The notes: generated by a model not told the origin, from the letters alone. Shown: positions 36,701-45,823, numbered from the stretch's first letter. The stretch: DNA of 64,000 nt from Burkholderiaceae bacterium (GCA_017848435.1 JAFEHU010000056.1:124001-188000); one strand, 5' to 3'. Program-made: numbers and translations.

Positions 36701-37688
36701 TGCTGCGGAAGCTGTAGCGCTTCATGCGCGCGGTGCCGGCGTCGATCACGTAGCGGATGCCGGGCACGGTGAGCGAGGTCTCGGCCACGTTGGTGGCCAG
36801 CACGATGCGGCGGCCGGTATGGCCCTCAAAAATGCGGTCCTGCTCGGGCTGCGACAGCCGGGCGAACAGCGGCAGCACCTCGGCGTTGCGCATCACCGGT
36901 TGGTGGCTCAGGTGTTTGCGCAGGTGGTCTGCCGCTTCGCGGATTTCGCGTTCACCGGGCAGGAAGACGAGGATGTCACCCCCGTTGTGCACGTCACGCC
37001 AGAGTTCGTCCACGCCGTCGGCAATCGCGTCGTTGAGGTCGTATTCACGCGATTCTTCAAAGGGCCGCCAACGCTGCTCCACCGGGAACATCCGGCCCGA
37101 CACCATGATCACCGGCGCCGGCCCTTTGGCCGAAGCGAAGTGGTCGGCAAAACGCTGCGCGTCGATGGTGGCCGAGGTCACCACCACCTTCAGATCTGGC
37201 CGGCGCGGCAGGATTTCGCGCAGGTAGCCGAGCAGGAAATCGATGTTCAGGCTGCGCTCGTGCGCCTCGTCGATGATGATCGTGTCGTAGGCTTTCAGCA
37301 GCGGGTCGGTCTGCGTTTCCGCCAGCAAGATGCCATCGGTCATCAGCTTCACCGAGGCGTCGCGGCTCAGCCGGTCCTGGAAGCGCACCTTGAAGCCCAC
37401 CACATCGCCCAGCGGGGTTTTCAACTCCTCGGCAATCCGCTTGGCCACCGAGCTCGCGGCAATCCGGCGCGGCTGGGTGTGGCCGATCAAGCGCCCCTTG
37501 CCGGGTGGCGCGTTCAGCTTGCCACGGCCCATGGCGAGCGCGATCTTGGGCAACTGTGTGGTTTTTCCCGAGCCGGTTTCGCCACAGACGATGACCACCT
37601 GGTGCGCCGCGATGGCGTCCATGATCTCTTGGCGTTTGCCCGATACCGGGAGCGACTCTGGGAATTCGATGTGCAAAGGGGAAGGCAT
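33789..37688 (-). CDS. hrpA: ATP-dependent RNA helicase HrpA
   Basis: A 1299-residue DEAH-box helicase. Motif I is GETGSGKTTQ, Ia TQPRRIAA, motif II DEAH (IIIDEAHERSLN), motif III SATIDAQRF and motif VI QRAGRCGR. HrpA-specific helicase-associated and C-terminal DUF3418 parts follow. Length matches E. coli HrpA (about 1300). HrpA helps resolve stalled ribosomes and cleave mRNA. The start at 37688 is chosen because the upstream extension is low-complexity. A copy of the dispersed repeat is read through in frame at 34690-34762, in a linker. Confidence 0.94.
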   Translation of the reverse strand: MPSPLHIEFPESLPVSGKRQEIMDAIAAHQVVIVCGETGSGKTTQLPKIALAMGRGKLNAPPGKGRLIGHTQPRRIAASSVAKRIAEELKTPLGDVVGFKVRFQDRLSRDASVKLMTDGILLAETQTDPLLKAYDTIIIDEAHERSLNIDFLLGYLREILPRRPDLKVVVTSATIDAQRFADHFASAKGPAPVIMVSGRMFPVEQRWRPFEESREYDLNDAIADGVDELWRDVHNGGDILVFLPGEREIREAADHLRKHLSHQPVMRNAEVLPLFARLSQPEQDRIFEGHTGRRIVLATNVAETSLTVPGIRYVIDAGTARMKRYSFRSKVEQLLVEPISQAAANQRAGRCGRVADGICIRLYDEKDFAGRPRFTEPEILRSSLAGVILRMKSLHLGDVAQFPFIEAPSGRAIADGYQLLAELGAVDDANELTAIGQELSRLPLDPRVGRMILEARGRSALTEVLVIASALSVQDVRDRPMDAQAQADQAHAKFDDDKSEFSGYLKLWDWLDKSRGGHGTEHKLSNRQYEQLLRRNFVSVRRVREWRDIYSQLHTVVAEHKWRLNTTPASYEQLHLSMLSGLLGNIGCKLDDEDVYLGARGIKFYRHPGAHLAKKPGRWIVVAELVETTRLFGRGIANIDPAWLEQVGGHLLKKQLLEPHWEKKAGEVVALERATLYGLVVYNGRRVNFGRVDPQGAREVFLREALAGGNWDTKLPFLAANQTMIARVEELEHKSRRQDVLVDDELIYAFYDQHVPADVHSGASFERWYKDAAKAQPNLLLLTRDELMRHEAAGITTSAFPKTVRLGGVDCAAEYLHEPGDAKDGLTVTVPLFVLNQVNDERCEWLVPGMLRDKVLALLKSLHQKPRSRFVPLPDSATRIAGELNAAELFGHGSLTDALLKIVRAATSLDVKRADFKLDMVPPHLFMNFRVVDEHGRQLGTGRNLGALKAELGAQARGAFQALAGLKVASNAPAPTNFESNRPQALVKSGSPAIEKGAKSAPVATARAEQRYTAWTFGELPELMEIKKGGQTLIGFPALTDQGDAVGIEVFDEPEVAAARHRAGLRRLFALQLKDALKYLEKNIPDLQKMAVSFMLVGRAADNTGGGTQEELRAQIIDVALDRAFLLDPLPTGEADFKRRLDEGRGRLTLIATEVARLAATVLAEYATALRKIKDTKNAPEATGDATQQLQKLMPKRFLPLTPWAQLQHYPRYLKAVTLRLEKYRADPARDAAKLAELRPQEQRYWRLVAERKGAVDARMQEFRWLLEELRVSFFAQELRTPQPVSVKRLEKVWGQLNS
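34690..34762 (-). repeat. Dispersed ~70 bp repeat, copy C, inside hrpA
   Basis: On the minus strand: AATCAAATCGGCCTCAAGCC, then TTAGTGAAATCTGGCAG, then AGCTATAG and GAGCAAA, matching the intergenic copies. It lies wholly within the hrpA reading frame and encodes about 24 residues (NFESNRPQALVKSG ... IEKGAKSA) in a region without known motifs between the core helicase and the C-terminal domain. The frame is kept. Confidence 0.75.
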
Positions 37689-37766
37689 TGGGGCGCAATT
37701 ATCGGTGGCACGCCTGCGCCCGCCCGGGCGAGCGGCGCCCCGACCCGGTGGCGGCACAATGCGGGC

Positions 37767-38168
37767 ATGGTTTCCCCCCGTCTCGCCACAGGGCTTCTGG
37801 GCCTGGCCACGTTCCTGGCCTGCACGCCACTGCAAGCCGCCCCGCTGCTGCGCTGCCAGCTCACCTACGCCGGCAGCACCCAGTTGCTGGAGGCCGCGCC
37901 GGTGGCCGACCCCTACCCTGTGCGCGCGGTAGGCGTCGGCGGGCGGTTTCGCTTCAAGGCGGTGGTGGTGGGCTCCGCCACCCGGGTTGACTACGTGAAA
38001 CTCTATGCCTACCTGGAGACACGGCAGCAACCGGTGCTGGTGCAGCAGGCCACCTACCTGCCACCGTTTGCCACAGGCCCCACCCTCACCGGCCAGCAGT
38101 TTCTGTACGCCGGGCCGGTGGAGCGCGAACTGCAGTACAACTGCAGCCTTTCCGGGGTGACCCCATGA
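37767..38168 (+). CDS. Small exported protein paired with CapA-like gene
   Basis: A 133-residue protein with a signal peptide (ATFLACTPLQAAP) and two Cys (LLRCQL and the C-terminal YNCSLSG) that could form a disulfide. No family recognised. It overlaps the CapA-like gene by ATGA, so the two are co-translated and probably act in the same periplasmic process. A very long plus-strand open frame that includes this gene is the shadow of hrpA in its first part; the real start is the ATG at 37767. Confidence 0.75.
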   Translation: MVSPRLATGLLGLATFLACTPLQAAPLLRCQLTYAGSTQLLEAAPVADPYPVRAVGVGGRFRFKAVVVGSATRVDYVKLYAYLETRQQPVLVQQATYLPPFATGPTLTGQQFLYAGPVERELQYNCSLSGVTP

Positions 38169-39151
38169 AACGCTGGCTGTTTCGGGTGGGCCTGTGGTGC
38201 GCCGCCAGCCTGGGGTGCCTGGCCCCGGCCTCGGGCCAGCAGGCGCCGGTGACGCTGGTGTTTGCCGGCGACATCGTGCTGGACGACACGGCGGGCGCGC
38301 TGATCCAACGCGGGCAAGACCCGTTTGCCGGCTTCGCCACGCTGTTCAAAAACGCCGACATCCGCGTGGGCAACCTGGAGTGTGTGGTGGCCACCACCGG
38401 TTCGGCGGGCGACAAGAACTACACCTTCCGTGCCCACCCGCGTGTGCTGCCGGTGCTCAAACGCCACTTTGACGCGCTGGCGCTGGCCAACAACCACTCC
38501 GGCGACTACGGACGAACCGCGTTTGCCGAGATGCTGCGTCTGCTGCCCCAGGCCGGGCTTGGCCACTTTGGCGGTGGGATGAACCTGAAGGAAGCCCACA
38601 CGCCGCTGATCGTCGAGCGCAAGGGCCTGCGCGTCGCGCTGCTCGGCTACAACGAGTTCATGCCCCGCAGCTTCGAGGCCGATGCCGACGCGCCCGGCAG
38701 CGCCTGGAGCGAAGACGAACAGGTGGTGGCCGACATCCGCGCCGCACGCACCGTGCACCGCGCCGATCTGGTGATCCCGGTGATGCACTGGGGCTGGGAA
38801 AACGAGCCACTGGCCAATGCCCGCCAACGCCAGCTGGCCCGCAAGATGATCGACGCCGGGGCCGATGCGGTGATTGGCGGCCACCCGCATGTGACGCAAG
38901 ACATCGAGCACCACCGGGGCAAGCCCATCGTCTACAGCGTGGGCAACTTTGTGATGAAAGAAACCGACAACGACCGCCAGCGTGTGGGCTGGGTGCTGCG
39001 CCTGCGGCTGGACGCCCAGGGCGTGCAGGCCTTTGACACCCGGGTGGCCCGCATCGACCTGCGCGGCATCCCACGGCCCGACCTGTCGGCGCCCAGCCCG
39101 TGCTGGCAGCGCGGCGACGCCCAGGTGGGGCAGTGCCGGAACCCCGATTAG
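38165..39151 (+). CDS. CapA-family metallophosphatase-like protein
   Basis: A 328-residue protein with a signal peptide (ends ASGQQ) and the PGA_cap/CapA fold: VFAGDIVLDD, NLECVV, ALANNHSGDYG, VIPVMHWGWE and GADAVIGGHPHVTQDIE (metal-ligand His/Asp/Asn pattern of calcineurin-like phosphatases). Members act on capsule or cell-envelope polymers; the substrate here is unknown. It is translationally coupled to the small upstream protein. Confidence 0.88.
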   Translation: MKRWLFRVGLWCAASLGCLAPASGQQAPVTLVFAGDIVLDDTAGALIQRGQDPFAGFATLFKNADIRVGNLECVVATTGSAGDKNYTFRAHPRVLPVLKRHFDALALANNHSGDYGRTAFAEMLRLLPQAGLGHFGGGMNLKEAHTPLIVERKGLRVALLGYNEFMPRSFEADADAPGSAWSEDEQVVADIRAARTVHRADLVIPVMHWGWENEPLANARQRQLARKMIDAGADAVIGGHPHVTQDIEHHRGKPIVYSVGNFVMKETDNDRQRVGWVLRLRLDAQGVQAFDTRVARIDLRGIPRPDLSAPSPCWQRGDAQVGQCRNPD

Positions 39152-39225
39152 CGCCACAGCCTGCAGGCGCTACACTTTCCTCACGCACTTTCAGCACCCA
39201 GCCCTGCCCGCCCACCTCGCCGTCC

Positions 39226-40575
39226 ATGTCCGCTGTTTTCAACTTCACCTTCGTGCCGTGGTTCCGCTCGGTCGCGCCTTACATCCATGCGCACCGGGGC
39301 AAGACCTTTGTGGTCGGCGTGGCCGGGGAGGCGATTGCCGCCGGCAAGCTGCCACACCTGGCGCAGGATCTGGCGCTGATCCAGAGCATGGGCGTGAAGA
39401 TCGTGCTGGTGCACGGCTTCCGGCCGCAGGTGAACGAGCAGCTCAAGGCCAAGGGCCACGCGGCCAAGTACTCGCACGGCATGCGCATCACCGACGAGGT
39501 GGCGCTGGACTGCGCGCAGGAGGCCGCGGGCCAGCTGCGCTACGAGATTGAGGCGGCGTTCAGCCAGGGCCTGCCCAACACGCCCATGGCCGGCGCCACG
39601 GTGCGGGTGATTTCGGGCAACTTCATCACCGCCCGGCCGGTGGGCATTCTGGACGGGGTGGACTTCCAGCACTCCGGCCTGGTGCGCAAGGTGGACGTGG
39701 CCGGCATCCAGAAAACCATCGACCTCGGTGCCATGGTGCTGCTGTCGCCCTTTGGTTTCTCACCGACCGGCGAGGCCTTCAATCTGTCGATGGAAGAAGT
39801 GGCGACCTCGGTGGCCATGGCGCTGCAGGCCGACAAGCTGATCTTCCTGACCGAGATCCCCGGCATCCTGCAGAGCCCCACCGAACCTGCCAGCGACGAC
39901 AACCCCATCGACACCGAACTGCCGCTGGCCGCGGCCGAAAAACTGCTGGCCAGCCTGCCGCCAGCCCACCAGCCCAGCGACACCGCGTTCTATTTGCAGC
40001 ACTGCGTGAAAGCCTGCAAGGGCGGCGTGGAGCGCAGCCACATCCTGCCATTTGCACTCGACGGCGCCCTGCTGCTGGAAATTTATGTGCACGACGGCAT
40101 TGGCACCATGGTGATCGACGAGAAACTTGAAGAGCTGCGCGAGGCCACGCCCGACGACGTGGCCGGCATCCTGCAACTCATCGAGCCGTTCGAGAACGAC
40201 GGCACCCTGGTCAAGCGCAGCCGCACCGAGATCGAACGCGACGCCAGCAACTACACCATCATCGAGCACGACGGCGTGATCTTCGGCTGCGCCGCGCTCT
40301 ACCCCTACCCCGAAGCCAAAACCGCCGAGATGGCCGCGCTCACCGTGTCACCGCAAAGCCAGAGCCAGGGCGACGGCGAGCGGCTGCTGAAGCGCGTCGA
40401 GCAGCGCGCCAGGGCCATGGGCCTGCAGAGCATTTTTGTGCTCACCACCCGCACCAAACACTGGTTCATCAAGCGCGGCTTCCAGCAGGTGGACCCGGAG
40501 TGGCTGCCCGAAGCGCGCAAGCGCAAGTACAACTGGGACCGCAAGAGCCTGGTGCTGGTGAAGAAACTGGGCTAG
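39226..40575 (+). CDS. argA: N-acetylglutamate synthase
   Basis: A 449-residue ArgA, the first enzyme of arginine synthesis. An N-terminal amino-acid-kinase domain (FVVGVAGEAIAAG, VLVHGFRPQVNEQL) carries the arginine-binding control site. A C-terminal GNAT acetyltransferase follows (about residues 300-449, MAALTVSPQSQSQGDGERLLKRV read in parts). The start at 39226 gives the conserved opening FVPWFRSVAPYIHAHRGKTF. Its stop overlaps that of the convergent dsbB gene by 4 bases. Confidence 0.95.
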   Translation: MSAVFNFTFVPWFRSVAPYIHAHRGKTFVVGVAGEAIAAGKLPHLAQDLALIQSMGVKIVLVHGFRPQVNEQLKAKGHAAKYSHGMRITDEVALDCAQEAAGQLRYEIEAAFSQGLPNTPMAGATVRVISGNFITARPVGILDGVDFQHSGLVRKVDVAGIQKTIDLGAMVLLSPFGFSPTGEAFNLSMEEVATSVAMALQADKLIFLTEIPGILQSPTEPASDDNPIDTELPLAAAEKLLASLPPAHQPSDTAFYLQHCVKACKGGVERSHILPFALDGALLLEIYVHDGIGTMVIDEKLEELREATPDDVAGILQLIEPFENDGTLVKRSRTEIERDASNYTIIEHDGVIFGCAALYPYPEAKTAEMAALTVSPQSQSQGDGERLLKRVEQRARAMGLQSIFVLTTRTKHWFIKRGFQQVDPEWLPEARKRKYNWDRKSLVLVKKLG

Positions 40576-41078
40576 GCCTTGGCCCGCCGGGCCAGCAGCA
40601 GTGCCAGGGCCAGCAGCGCGATGGCCGAAAAACACAGAAACGACCAGTTGGCAATGCTGCCACCGAGGAAGGTCCAGTCGATCTTGGTGCAGTCGCCACT
40701 GCCCTTGAAGATCATGGGAATGGCGCGTTGCAGCGGGAAGGTTTCGATCATCCCGTAGAAGTCCCGGCCGCAGGTGGCGATCTCAGGCGGGTACCACTGC
40801 AGCCAGCTCTGGCGCGCAGCCACAAAGGCGCCGAAGCCAGCGCTGAGCAACAGCAGCAGCCCGGCACCGATCTGCAAGCCTTTTGCCCTGCTGGCCGCCG
40901 CCAGCCCTGCCAGCACCGCCACAGCCACCAGCGCGTAACGCTGCACGATGCACATCGGGCACGGCTCCAGCCCCACCACGTGCTGCAGGTACAGGCCAAA
41001 GGCCAGCATGGCCACACACACGAGGCCGATCAGCGCAAACACACGGCGCGGGGCCGTGGTGATCCAGGTCAACAACAT
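40572..41078 (-). CDS. dsbB: Disulfide bond formation protein DsbB
   Basis: A 168-residue four-helix inner-membrane protein that reoxidises DsbA and passes electrons to quinone. The first periplasmic Cys pair is EPCPMCIVQRYAL; the second pair is ATCGRDF and GDCTKIDW. Helices lie at about 12-32, 41-58, 66-86 and 140-164. It is a single gene downstream of the sulfate operon's cysA, 32 bases away, and may be read with it. Confidence 0.93.
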   Translation of the reverse strand: MLLTWITTAPRRVFALIGLVCVAMLAFGLYLQHVVGLEPCPMCIVQRYALVAVAVLAGLAAASRAKGLQIGAGLLLLLSAGFGAFVAARQSWLQWYPPEIATCGRDFYGMIETFPLQRAIPMIFKGSGDCTKIDWTFLGGSIANWSFLCFSAIALLALALLLARRAKA

Positions 41079-41110
41079 CCCATCTCCTGATGGGCGGTCG
41101 CCAACTGGGG

Positions 41111-42226
41111 TCAGACCGCCGTTTCCACAAACACGCGGGCGTGGCGCGGTGTCACCACCAGCGTTTCGCCCTCGCGGAAGCCCGCGTCCCGGTATTGTTG
41201 CGCAGGAATCTGGGCTTCGATCAGTTTGTTGGCAGCATCCTCACCCGACGGCAGGTCATCCACTGGCACCAGTTCCAGCCGGGCAATGGGGCCAATGACG
41301 ATGGCGCGGCTGAGCTGCACGACGATGCCGCGCGAACGGCCAGTGCCGTCGAGCTGCTGGCCGGGCGAGTAGCGCGCGATGTCGAAGTCGTGCGGGCGCA
41401 CGAAAGCGGTGGCCTTGGCGTCCTGCGCGGCGCTGTGCTCGGGCGCGTCCAGGCGCATGCCTTCGAGGTGCACCTCGCCCTCGTGGGCGCGGCCATGGAA
41501 CAGGTTCACATCCCCGAGGAAGCCGTAGACAAACGGGCTGGCCGGGTGGTCCCAAACTTCTTGCGGCGAACCGACCTGCTCGATCTGGCCCTTGTTGATC
41601 ACCACCACGCGGTCGGCCACTTCCAGCGCTTCTTCCTGGTCGTGGGTCACGAAGATGCTGGTCACGTGCAGTTCGTCGTGCAGGCGGCGCAGCCAGCGGC
41701 GCAGCTCCTTGCGCACCTTGGCGTCCAGCGCGCCAAAGGGCTCGTCGAGCAGCAGCACCTTGGGTTCTACCGCCAGCGCACGGGCCAGCGCAATGCGCTG
41801 GCGCTGGCCACCGGACAACTGCGACGGGAAGCGGTCGGCCAACCAGTCGAGCTGCACCAGGTTCAGCAGGTCGTGCACCTTTTGTTTGATGACCGCGTCG
41901 CTCGGGCGCTGGCTGCGCGGCTTGACACGCAGGCCGAAGGCCACGTTCTCGAACACCGTCATGTGGCGGAACAGCGCATAGTGCTGGAACACGAAGCCGA
42001 CCTGCCGCTCGCGCACGTGCACGTCGGTGGTGTCTTCGCCCGAAAAATGGATGCTGCCGGCGTCGGCCACTTCCAGCCCGGCGATGATGCGCAGCAGCGT
42101 GGTCTTGCCACAGCCCGAGGGGCCGAGCAGTGCCACCAGCTCGCCGGAGTCGATGTTCAGGTTGACGTCGCGCAGGGCCTGGAAGTCGCCAAACCGTTTG
42201 TTGACGTTGCGGATTTCGATGCTCAT
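41111..42226 (-). CDS. cysA: Sulfate/thiosulfate ABC transporter ATPase
   Basis: A 371-residue CysA. Walker A is GPSGCGKTT, signature [14 protein letters not shown], Walker [13 protein letters not shown], and switch VTHDQEE. The C-terminal TOBE-like extension (from about residue 240) is typical of CysA. It powers sulfate uptake with CysT, CysW and Sbp. It is the last gene of the operon, overlapping cysW by ATGA. Confidence 0.95.
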   Translation of the reverse strand: MSIEIRNVNKRFGDFQALRDVNLNIDSGELVALLGPSGCGKTTLLRIIAGLEVADAGSIHFSGEDTTDVHVRERQVGFVFQHYALFRHMTVFENVAFGLRVKPRSQRPSDAVIKQKVHDLLNLVQLDWLADRFPSQLSGGQRQRIALARALAVEPKVLLLDEPFGALDAKVRKELRRWLRRLHDELHVTSIFVTHDQEEALEVADRVVVINKGQIEQVGSPQEVWDHPASPFVYGFLGDVNLFHGRAHEGEVHLEGMRLDAPEHSAAQDAKATAFVRPHDFDIARYSPGQQLDGTGRSRGIVVQLSRAIVIGPIARLELVPVDDLPSGEDAANKLIEAQIPAQQYRDAGFREGETLVVTPRHARVFVETAV

Positions 42227-43131
42227 GTTGTGCTTTCAATCAGTGCGGTGGGGCGCTCGGGCGGGACATCGGCAGCGGCTTTCATCTCACGCTCGTGCCG
42301 CCACTCCACCACCGACTTGATGACCAGTGTCACCAGCGCCAGCAAGGCCAGCAGCGAGGCCACGGCAAACGCGGCCACCGACTGGTATTCGTTGTACAAA
42401 ACTTCCACATGCAGCGGCATGGTGTTGGTCTGGCCCCGGATGTGGCCCGACACCACCGACACCGCGCCAAACTCGCCCATGGCCCGCGCATTGCAAAGAA
42501 TCACGCCGTAGAGCAGGCCCCACTTGATGTTGGGCAGCGTCACGTACCAGAAGGTTTGCCAGCCGGTGGCGCCGAGCACGATGGCGGCCTGCTCTTCGTC
42601 GTTGCCCTGGGCCTGCATCAGCGGGATCAGCTCGCGGGCGATGAACGGGAAGGTCACGAAGATGGTGGCCAGCACGATGCCGGGGACGGCAAAAATGATT
42701 TTGATGTCGTGCGCCTGCAGCCAGGGACCGAACCAGCCCTGCGCGCCGAACATCAGCACGTAGATCAGGCCCGCCACCACCGGCGACACCGAGAACGGCA
42801 AATCGACCAAGGTCGTCAGCACCGACTTGCCGCGGAACTCGTACTTGGCAATGCACCACGCAGCCGCCACACCAAACACCAGGTTCACCGGCACCGCGAT
42901 GAGCGCGGTGATGAAGGTGAGCTTGATGGACGACAGCGCGTCGGGCTCCTGCAAGGCAGCCCAGTAGGCGTCAAACCCCTTGCGCAAGGCCTCGGCGAAC
43001 ACGGCCGCCAGCGGCAGCACCAGGAACAGCGCCATGAACAACAGCGCGGTACCGATCAGCGTGTAGCGGACCCAGGTGGCTTCGGTGGTGCCCGCATTCT
43101 TGCGGCGCACCGTGTTGGCAGCCTGGCTCAT
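42223..43131 (-). CDS. cysW: Sulfate ABC transporter permease CysW
   Basis: A 302-residue permease with six membrane helices and the EAA-like coupling motif [21 protein letters not shown] read in parts. The opening segment ([28 protein letters not shown] in parts) is family-typical. Both ends overlap neighbours by ATGA (cysT upstream, cysA downstream), giving strict stoichiometric coupling. Confidence 0.95.
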   Translation of the reverse strand: MSQAANTVRRKNAGTTEATWVRYTLIGTALLFMALFLVLPLAAVFAEALRKGFDAYWAALQEPDALSSIKLTFITALIAVPVNLVFGVAAAWCIAKYEFRGKSVLTTLVDLPFSVSPVVAGLIYVLMFGAQGWFGPWLQAHDIKIIFAVPGIVLATIFVTFPFIARELIPLMQAQGNDEEQAAIVLGATGWQTFWYVTLPNIKWGLLYGVILCNARAMGEFGAVSVVSGHIRGQTNTMPLHVEVLYNEYQSVAAFAVASLLALLALVTLVIKSVVEWRHEREMKAAADVPPERPTALIESTT

Positions 43132-44009
43132 TTCGGCGCCTCCGTGAACTTGCGCTGCCAGGCCTGCAGCCCGTTGATCAGCAGCAACAGCACGAACGAG
43201 AGCACCAGCATCACCAGCGCCACGGCGGTGGCACCGGCGTAGTCGTACTGTTCCAGCTTGCCAATGATGATCAGCGGTGTGATTTCGGACACCAGTGGCA
43301 CGTTGCCGGCAATGAAGATCACCGAGCCGTACTCGCCAATGGCGCGGGCAAAGGCCATCGCAAAGCCGGTCAGCAGCGCTGGCAATATGGACGGCAGGAT
43401 GACTTTCACAAAGGTTTGCAGCCGCGTCGCGCCGAGGCAGGTGGCGGCTTCTTCCAGTTCTTTTTCAGCGTCTTCCAGCACGGGCTGCACGGTGCGCACC
43501 ACGAACGGCAGTCCGATGAAGATCAGCGCGATGACGACGCCGGCGGGGGTGAACGCGAGCTGGATGCCCAGTGGCTCCAGGTACTGGCCTACCCAGCCGT
43601 TGCCAGCCAGCAGCGCGGTGAGCGAGATGCCAGCCACGGCGGTGGGCAGCGCGAACGGCAGGTCCACCAGCGCGTCGACAATTTTCTTGCCGGGGAACTG
43701 GTAGCGCACCAACACCCAGGCCACCAGCAGGCCAAACACGAGGTTGACGACAGCGGCCAGCAGCGAGGCGCCAAAGGTGAGCTTGTACGACGCCACCACG
43801 CGGGGCGAGCTGATGGCGGCCCAGAACTGGTCCAGCGTCAGCGTGAAGGTCTTGAACACCAGCGCCGACAGCGGGATCAGCACAATCAGGCTGAGGTACA
43901 GCAGGGTGTAGCCCAGCGTGAGGTTGAAGCCGGGCAGCACGTTGTTGCTGCCGCGCCGGCTCCCCGGCGCCGCAACAGGGGCCGGAGGGGTCAGGACTGC
44001 GGTGGACAT
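43128..44009 (-). CDS. cysT: Sulfate ABC transporter permease CysT (CysU)
   Basis: A 293-residue permease. Six hydrophobic helices, [20 protein letters not shown] near the N-terminus and the EAA-type loop [18 protein letters not shown] are the CysT pattern. It starts at the stop codon of the binding-protein gene and overlaps cysW by ATGA. Confidence 0.95.
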   Translation of the reverse strand: MSTAVLTPPAPVAAPGSRRGSNNVLPGFNLTLGYTLLYLSLIVLIPLSALVFKTFTLTLDQFWAAISSPRVVASYKLTFGASLLAAVVNLVFGLLVAWVLVRYQFPGKKIVDALVDLPFALPTAVAGISLTALLAGNGWVGQYLEPLGIQLAFTPAGVVIALIFIGLPFVVRTVQPVLEDAEKELEEAATCLGATRLQTFVKVILPSILPALLTGFAMAFARAIGEYGSVIFIAGNVPLVSEITPLIIIGKLEQYDYAGATAVALVMLVLSFVLLLLINGLQAWQRKFTEAPK

Positions 44010-45001
44010 TACTTGACGGTGTAGAGCTTGTCGAACTGGCCGCCGTCGTTGAAGTGCACTTTCTGCGCTTCACTGAGCGAGCCAAAGTACTTGGCCACGG
44101 TGAACTGCTGGATTGGCTTGAAGGTGCTGGCGTATTTCTTCAGCACCGCCGGTGAACGCGGCCGCAGCGCGTGTTTGGCGGCAATCTCCTGTCCCTCTTC
44201 CGAGTAGAGGTAGTCCAGGTAGGCCTTGGCCAGCTCGGCCGTGCCCTTCTTGGCCACGGTGCGCTCCACCACCGCCACCGGGTTCTCGGCCACGATGCTG
44301 GACGACGGGTACACCGCGTCGACCTTGCCGGCGCCGAACTCGCGGTCGATGGACACCACCTCGGATTCAAAGGTGATCAGCACGTCGCCAATGTTGCGCT
44401 GCAGGAAGGTGCTGGTCGCGTCGCGGCCGCCCTTGCCCAGCACCGGCACGTTTTTGTAGAGCTTGCCAACGAATTCAGCGGCCTGGGCTTCGGTACCGCC
44501 CTTCTCGCGCACCGAGCCCCAGGCGGCCAGGTAGGCATAACGGCCGTTGCCACCGGTCTTGGGGTTGACCACCACCACCTGCACGCCGGGTTTGACCAGG
44601 TCGTCCCAGTCCTTGATGCCTTTGGGGTTGCCATTGCGCACCAGGAACAGCATGGTCGAGGTGGTGGGCGAAGCGTCGTTCGGGAAACGCTTGGCCCAGT
44701 CTTTGGCGACCACGCCATTGCCGGCGAGGAATTCAATGTCGGTGGTGGTGTTCATCGTGACCACGTCGGCTTCCAGGCCGTCGTTCACCGCACGTGCCTG
44801 GGCGCTGGAGCCGCCGTGGGCCTGGTCAATCTTGACGTCTTTGCCGGTGGTTTTCTTGATGTGGGCCACAAACGCGGGGTTGTAGTCTTTGTAGAACTCG
44901 CGCGCCACGTCGTAAGAAGCATTGAGCAGGGTCTGTGCGCCGGCGGTGCTGCCAGCCACTAAAGCCAGAACGGCCAGTGCGTGTTTGATCGGTGTTTTCA
45001 T
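44009..45001 (-). CDS. sbp: Periplasmic sulfate-binding protein
   Basis: A 330-residue binding protein of the Sbp/CysP family with a signal peptide (ends TAGAQ). Family phrases: LLNASYDVAREFYKDYNPAF, DQAHGGSSAQARAV and DATSTFLQRNIGDVLITFESE read in parts. It is the second gene of the operon and overlaps the upstream hydrolase gene by ATGA. A second, diverged copy heads the sulfonate operon at 62 kb. Confidence 0.94.
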   Translation of the reverse strand: MKTPIKHALAVLALVAGSTAGAQTLLNASYDVAREFYKDYNPAFVAHIKKTTGKDVKIDQAHGGSSAQARAVNDGLEADVVTMNTTTDIEFLAGNGVVAKDWAKRFPNDASPTTSTMLFLVRNGNPKGIKDWDDLVKPGVQVVVVNPKTGGNGRYAYLAAWGSVREKGGTEAQAAEFVGKLYKNVPVLGKGGRDATSTFLQRNIGDVLITFESEVVSIDREFGAGKVDAVYPSSSIVAENPVAVVERTVAKKGTAELAKAYLDYLYSEEGQEIAAKHALRPRSPAVLKKYASTFKPIQQFTVAKYFGSLSEAQKVHFNDGGQFDKLYTVK

Positions 45002-45600
45002 AGGGTTTGGTAAGAGTCTGCGGAATGTGGATCAAGATTGTGCGCGTTGTCTGGCCGCCGTTGGGCGGGCGACTCACCCAGCAGCGACTGCAACAGCGCC
45101 ATGCCGAGTGGCCATTCACCGTGGCCGGACTCCAGGTTGATGTGCCCGGCATCCTGCATGCGAACAAATTCGCTGCCCCAGGCCCGGGCGTAAGCGCCGG
45201 CCAGGCGCACCGGACAAAAGGGGTCGTTGGAACTCGCCACCAGCACGCTGCGGTAGGGCAGCTTTTGGTACGGCACCGGCGCGAAATCGTTCAGCACCGA
45301 GCGGCGTTCCGGGTCGGCCGGCGCCACCAGCAAGGCACCGGCAATGCGCGCTGCCACCTCGGGCGGCAGGTGGGCCGTGGCGATGCAACCCAGGCTGTGC
45401 GCCACCACCACCACCGGCGCCGCCTGCGCCAGAATGCTGCGGCCGATGGACGCCACCCAGGCCGCACGGGACGGCGTGATCCAGTCGTCTTGCTGCACCC
45501 GCACCGCACCCACCAGCCGCTCGGCCCACAGGCTTTGCCAGTGGCCGGGGGCCGAGTCGCGCCAGCCGGGCACGATGACGATGGAGGTGGAGCTGCTCAT
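44998..45600 (-). CDS. RBBP9/YdeN-type serine hydrolase
   Basis: A 200-residue small alpha/beta hydrolase: IVPGWRDSAPGHWQSLW at the N-terminus, nucleophile motif VVAHSLGC, and the late Asp (SNDPFCP) and His (GHINLESGHGEWP). Substrate unknown. It is the first gene of the sulfate-transport operon and overlaps sbp by ATGA, so it is co-translated with sulfate uptake. That position may mean release of sulfur from an ester or another sulfur-linked role, but this is inference. Confidence 0.85.
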   Translation of the reverse strand: MSSSTSIVIVPGWRDSAPGHWQSLWAERLVGAVRVQQDDWITPSRAAWVASIGRSILAQAAPVVVVAHSLGCIATAHLPPEVAARIAGALLVAPADPERRSVLNDFAPVPYQKLPYRSVLVASSNDPFCPVRLAGAYARAWGSEFVRMQDAGHINLESGHGEWPLGMALLQSLLGESPAQRRPDNAHNLDPHSADSYQTL

Positions 45601-45679
45601 GTGTGGGAGCACAGTGTGCCGTGCCCGCTATAAAACTCAAAAGACTGTTTTCTCTTTTATTCATTACAAAAACATCTGT

Positions 45680-45698
45680 AAAAAGCGCCTTGCGGCGC
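45680..45698 (-). terminator. Intrinsic terminator after peroxiredoxin gene
   Basis: Read on the minus strand: GCGCC-GCAA-GGCGC followed by five T residues. It lies about 125 bases beyond the peroxiredoxin stop, after a copy of the dispersed repeat. Confidence 0.75.
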
Positions 45699-45726
45699 AT
45701 TTTCAGCGTGTTTTGGCAATCTGCAG

Positions 45727-45800
45727 GCTATTCTCAAGATCAAATCAGCCTCAAGCCTTAGTAAAACCTTGCGGTAAAGCTACTTTTTTAATAGCAAAAA
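45727..45800 (+). repeat. Dispersed ~70 bp repeat, copy D
   Basis: It contains CAAATCAGCCTCAAGCC, then TTAGTAAAACCTTGCGG and AAAGCTAC-TTTTTTA-ATAGC, matching copies A, B and C; the terminal gctac/atagc hairpin is clearest here. It lies between the 3' end of the peroxiredoxin gene and the promoter region of the sulfate operon. Confidence 0.75.
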
Positions 45801-45823
45801 AGGTGCAAAACACCGCCTGGGGC

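Noticed and set aside
35964..37760. Plus-strand open frame of about 600 codons opposite hrpA
   Set aside because: It is an antisense shadow. Only its last part, from ATG 37767, is a real gene (the small exported protein).
45601..45680. Third copy of the P1/P2 promoter blocks before the sulfate operon
   Set aside because: Only the AGATGTTTT part is shared. The AATAAG and CTTCAA blocks are not at the right places, so I do not claim it.
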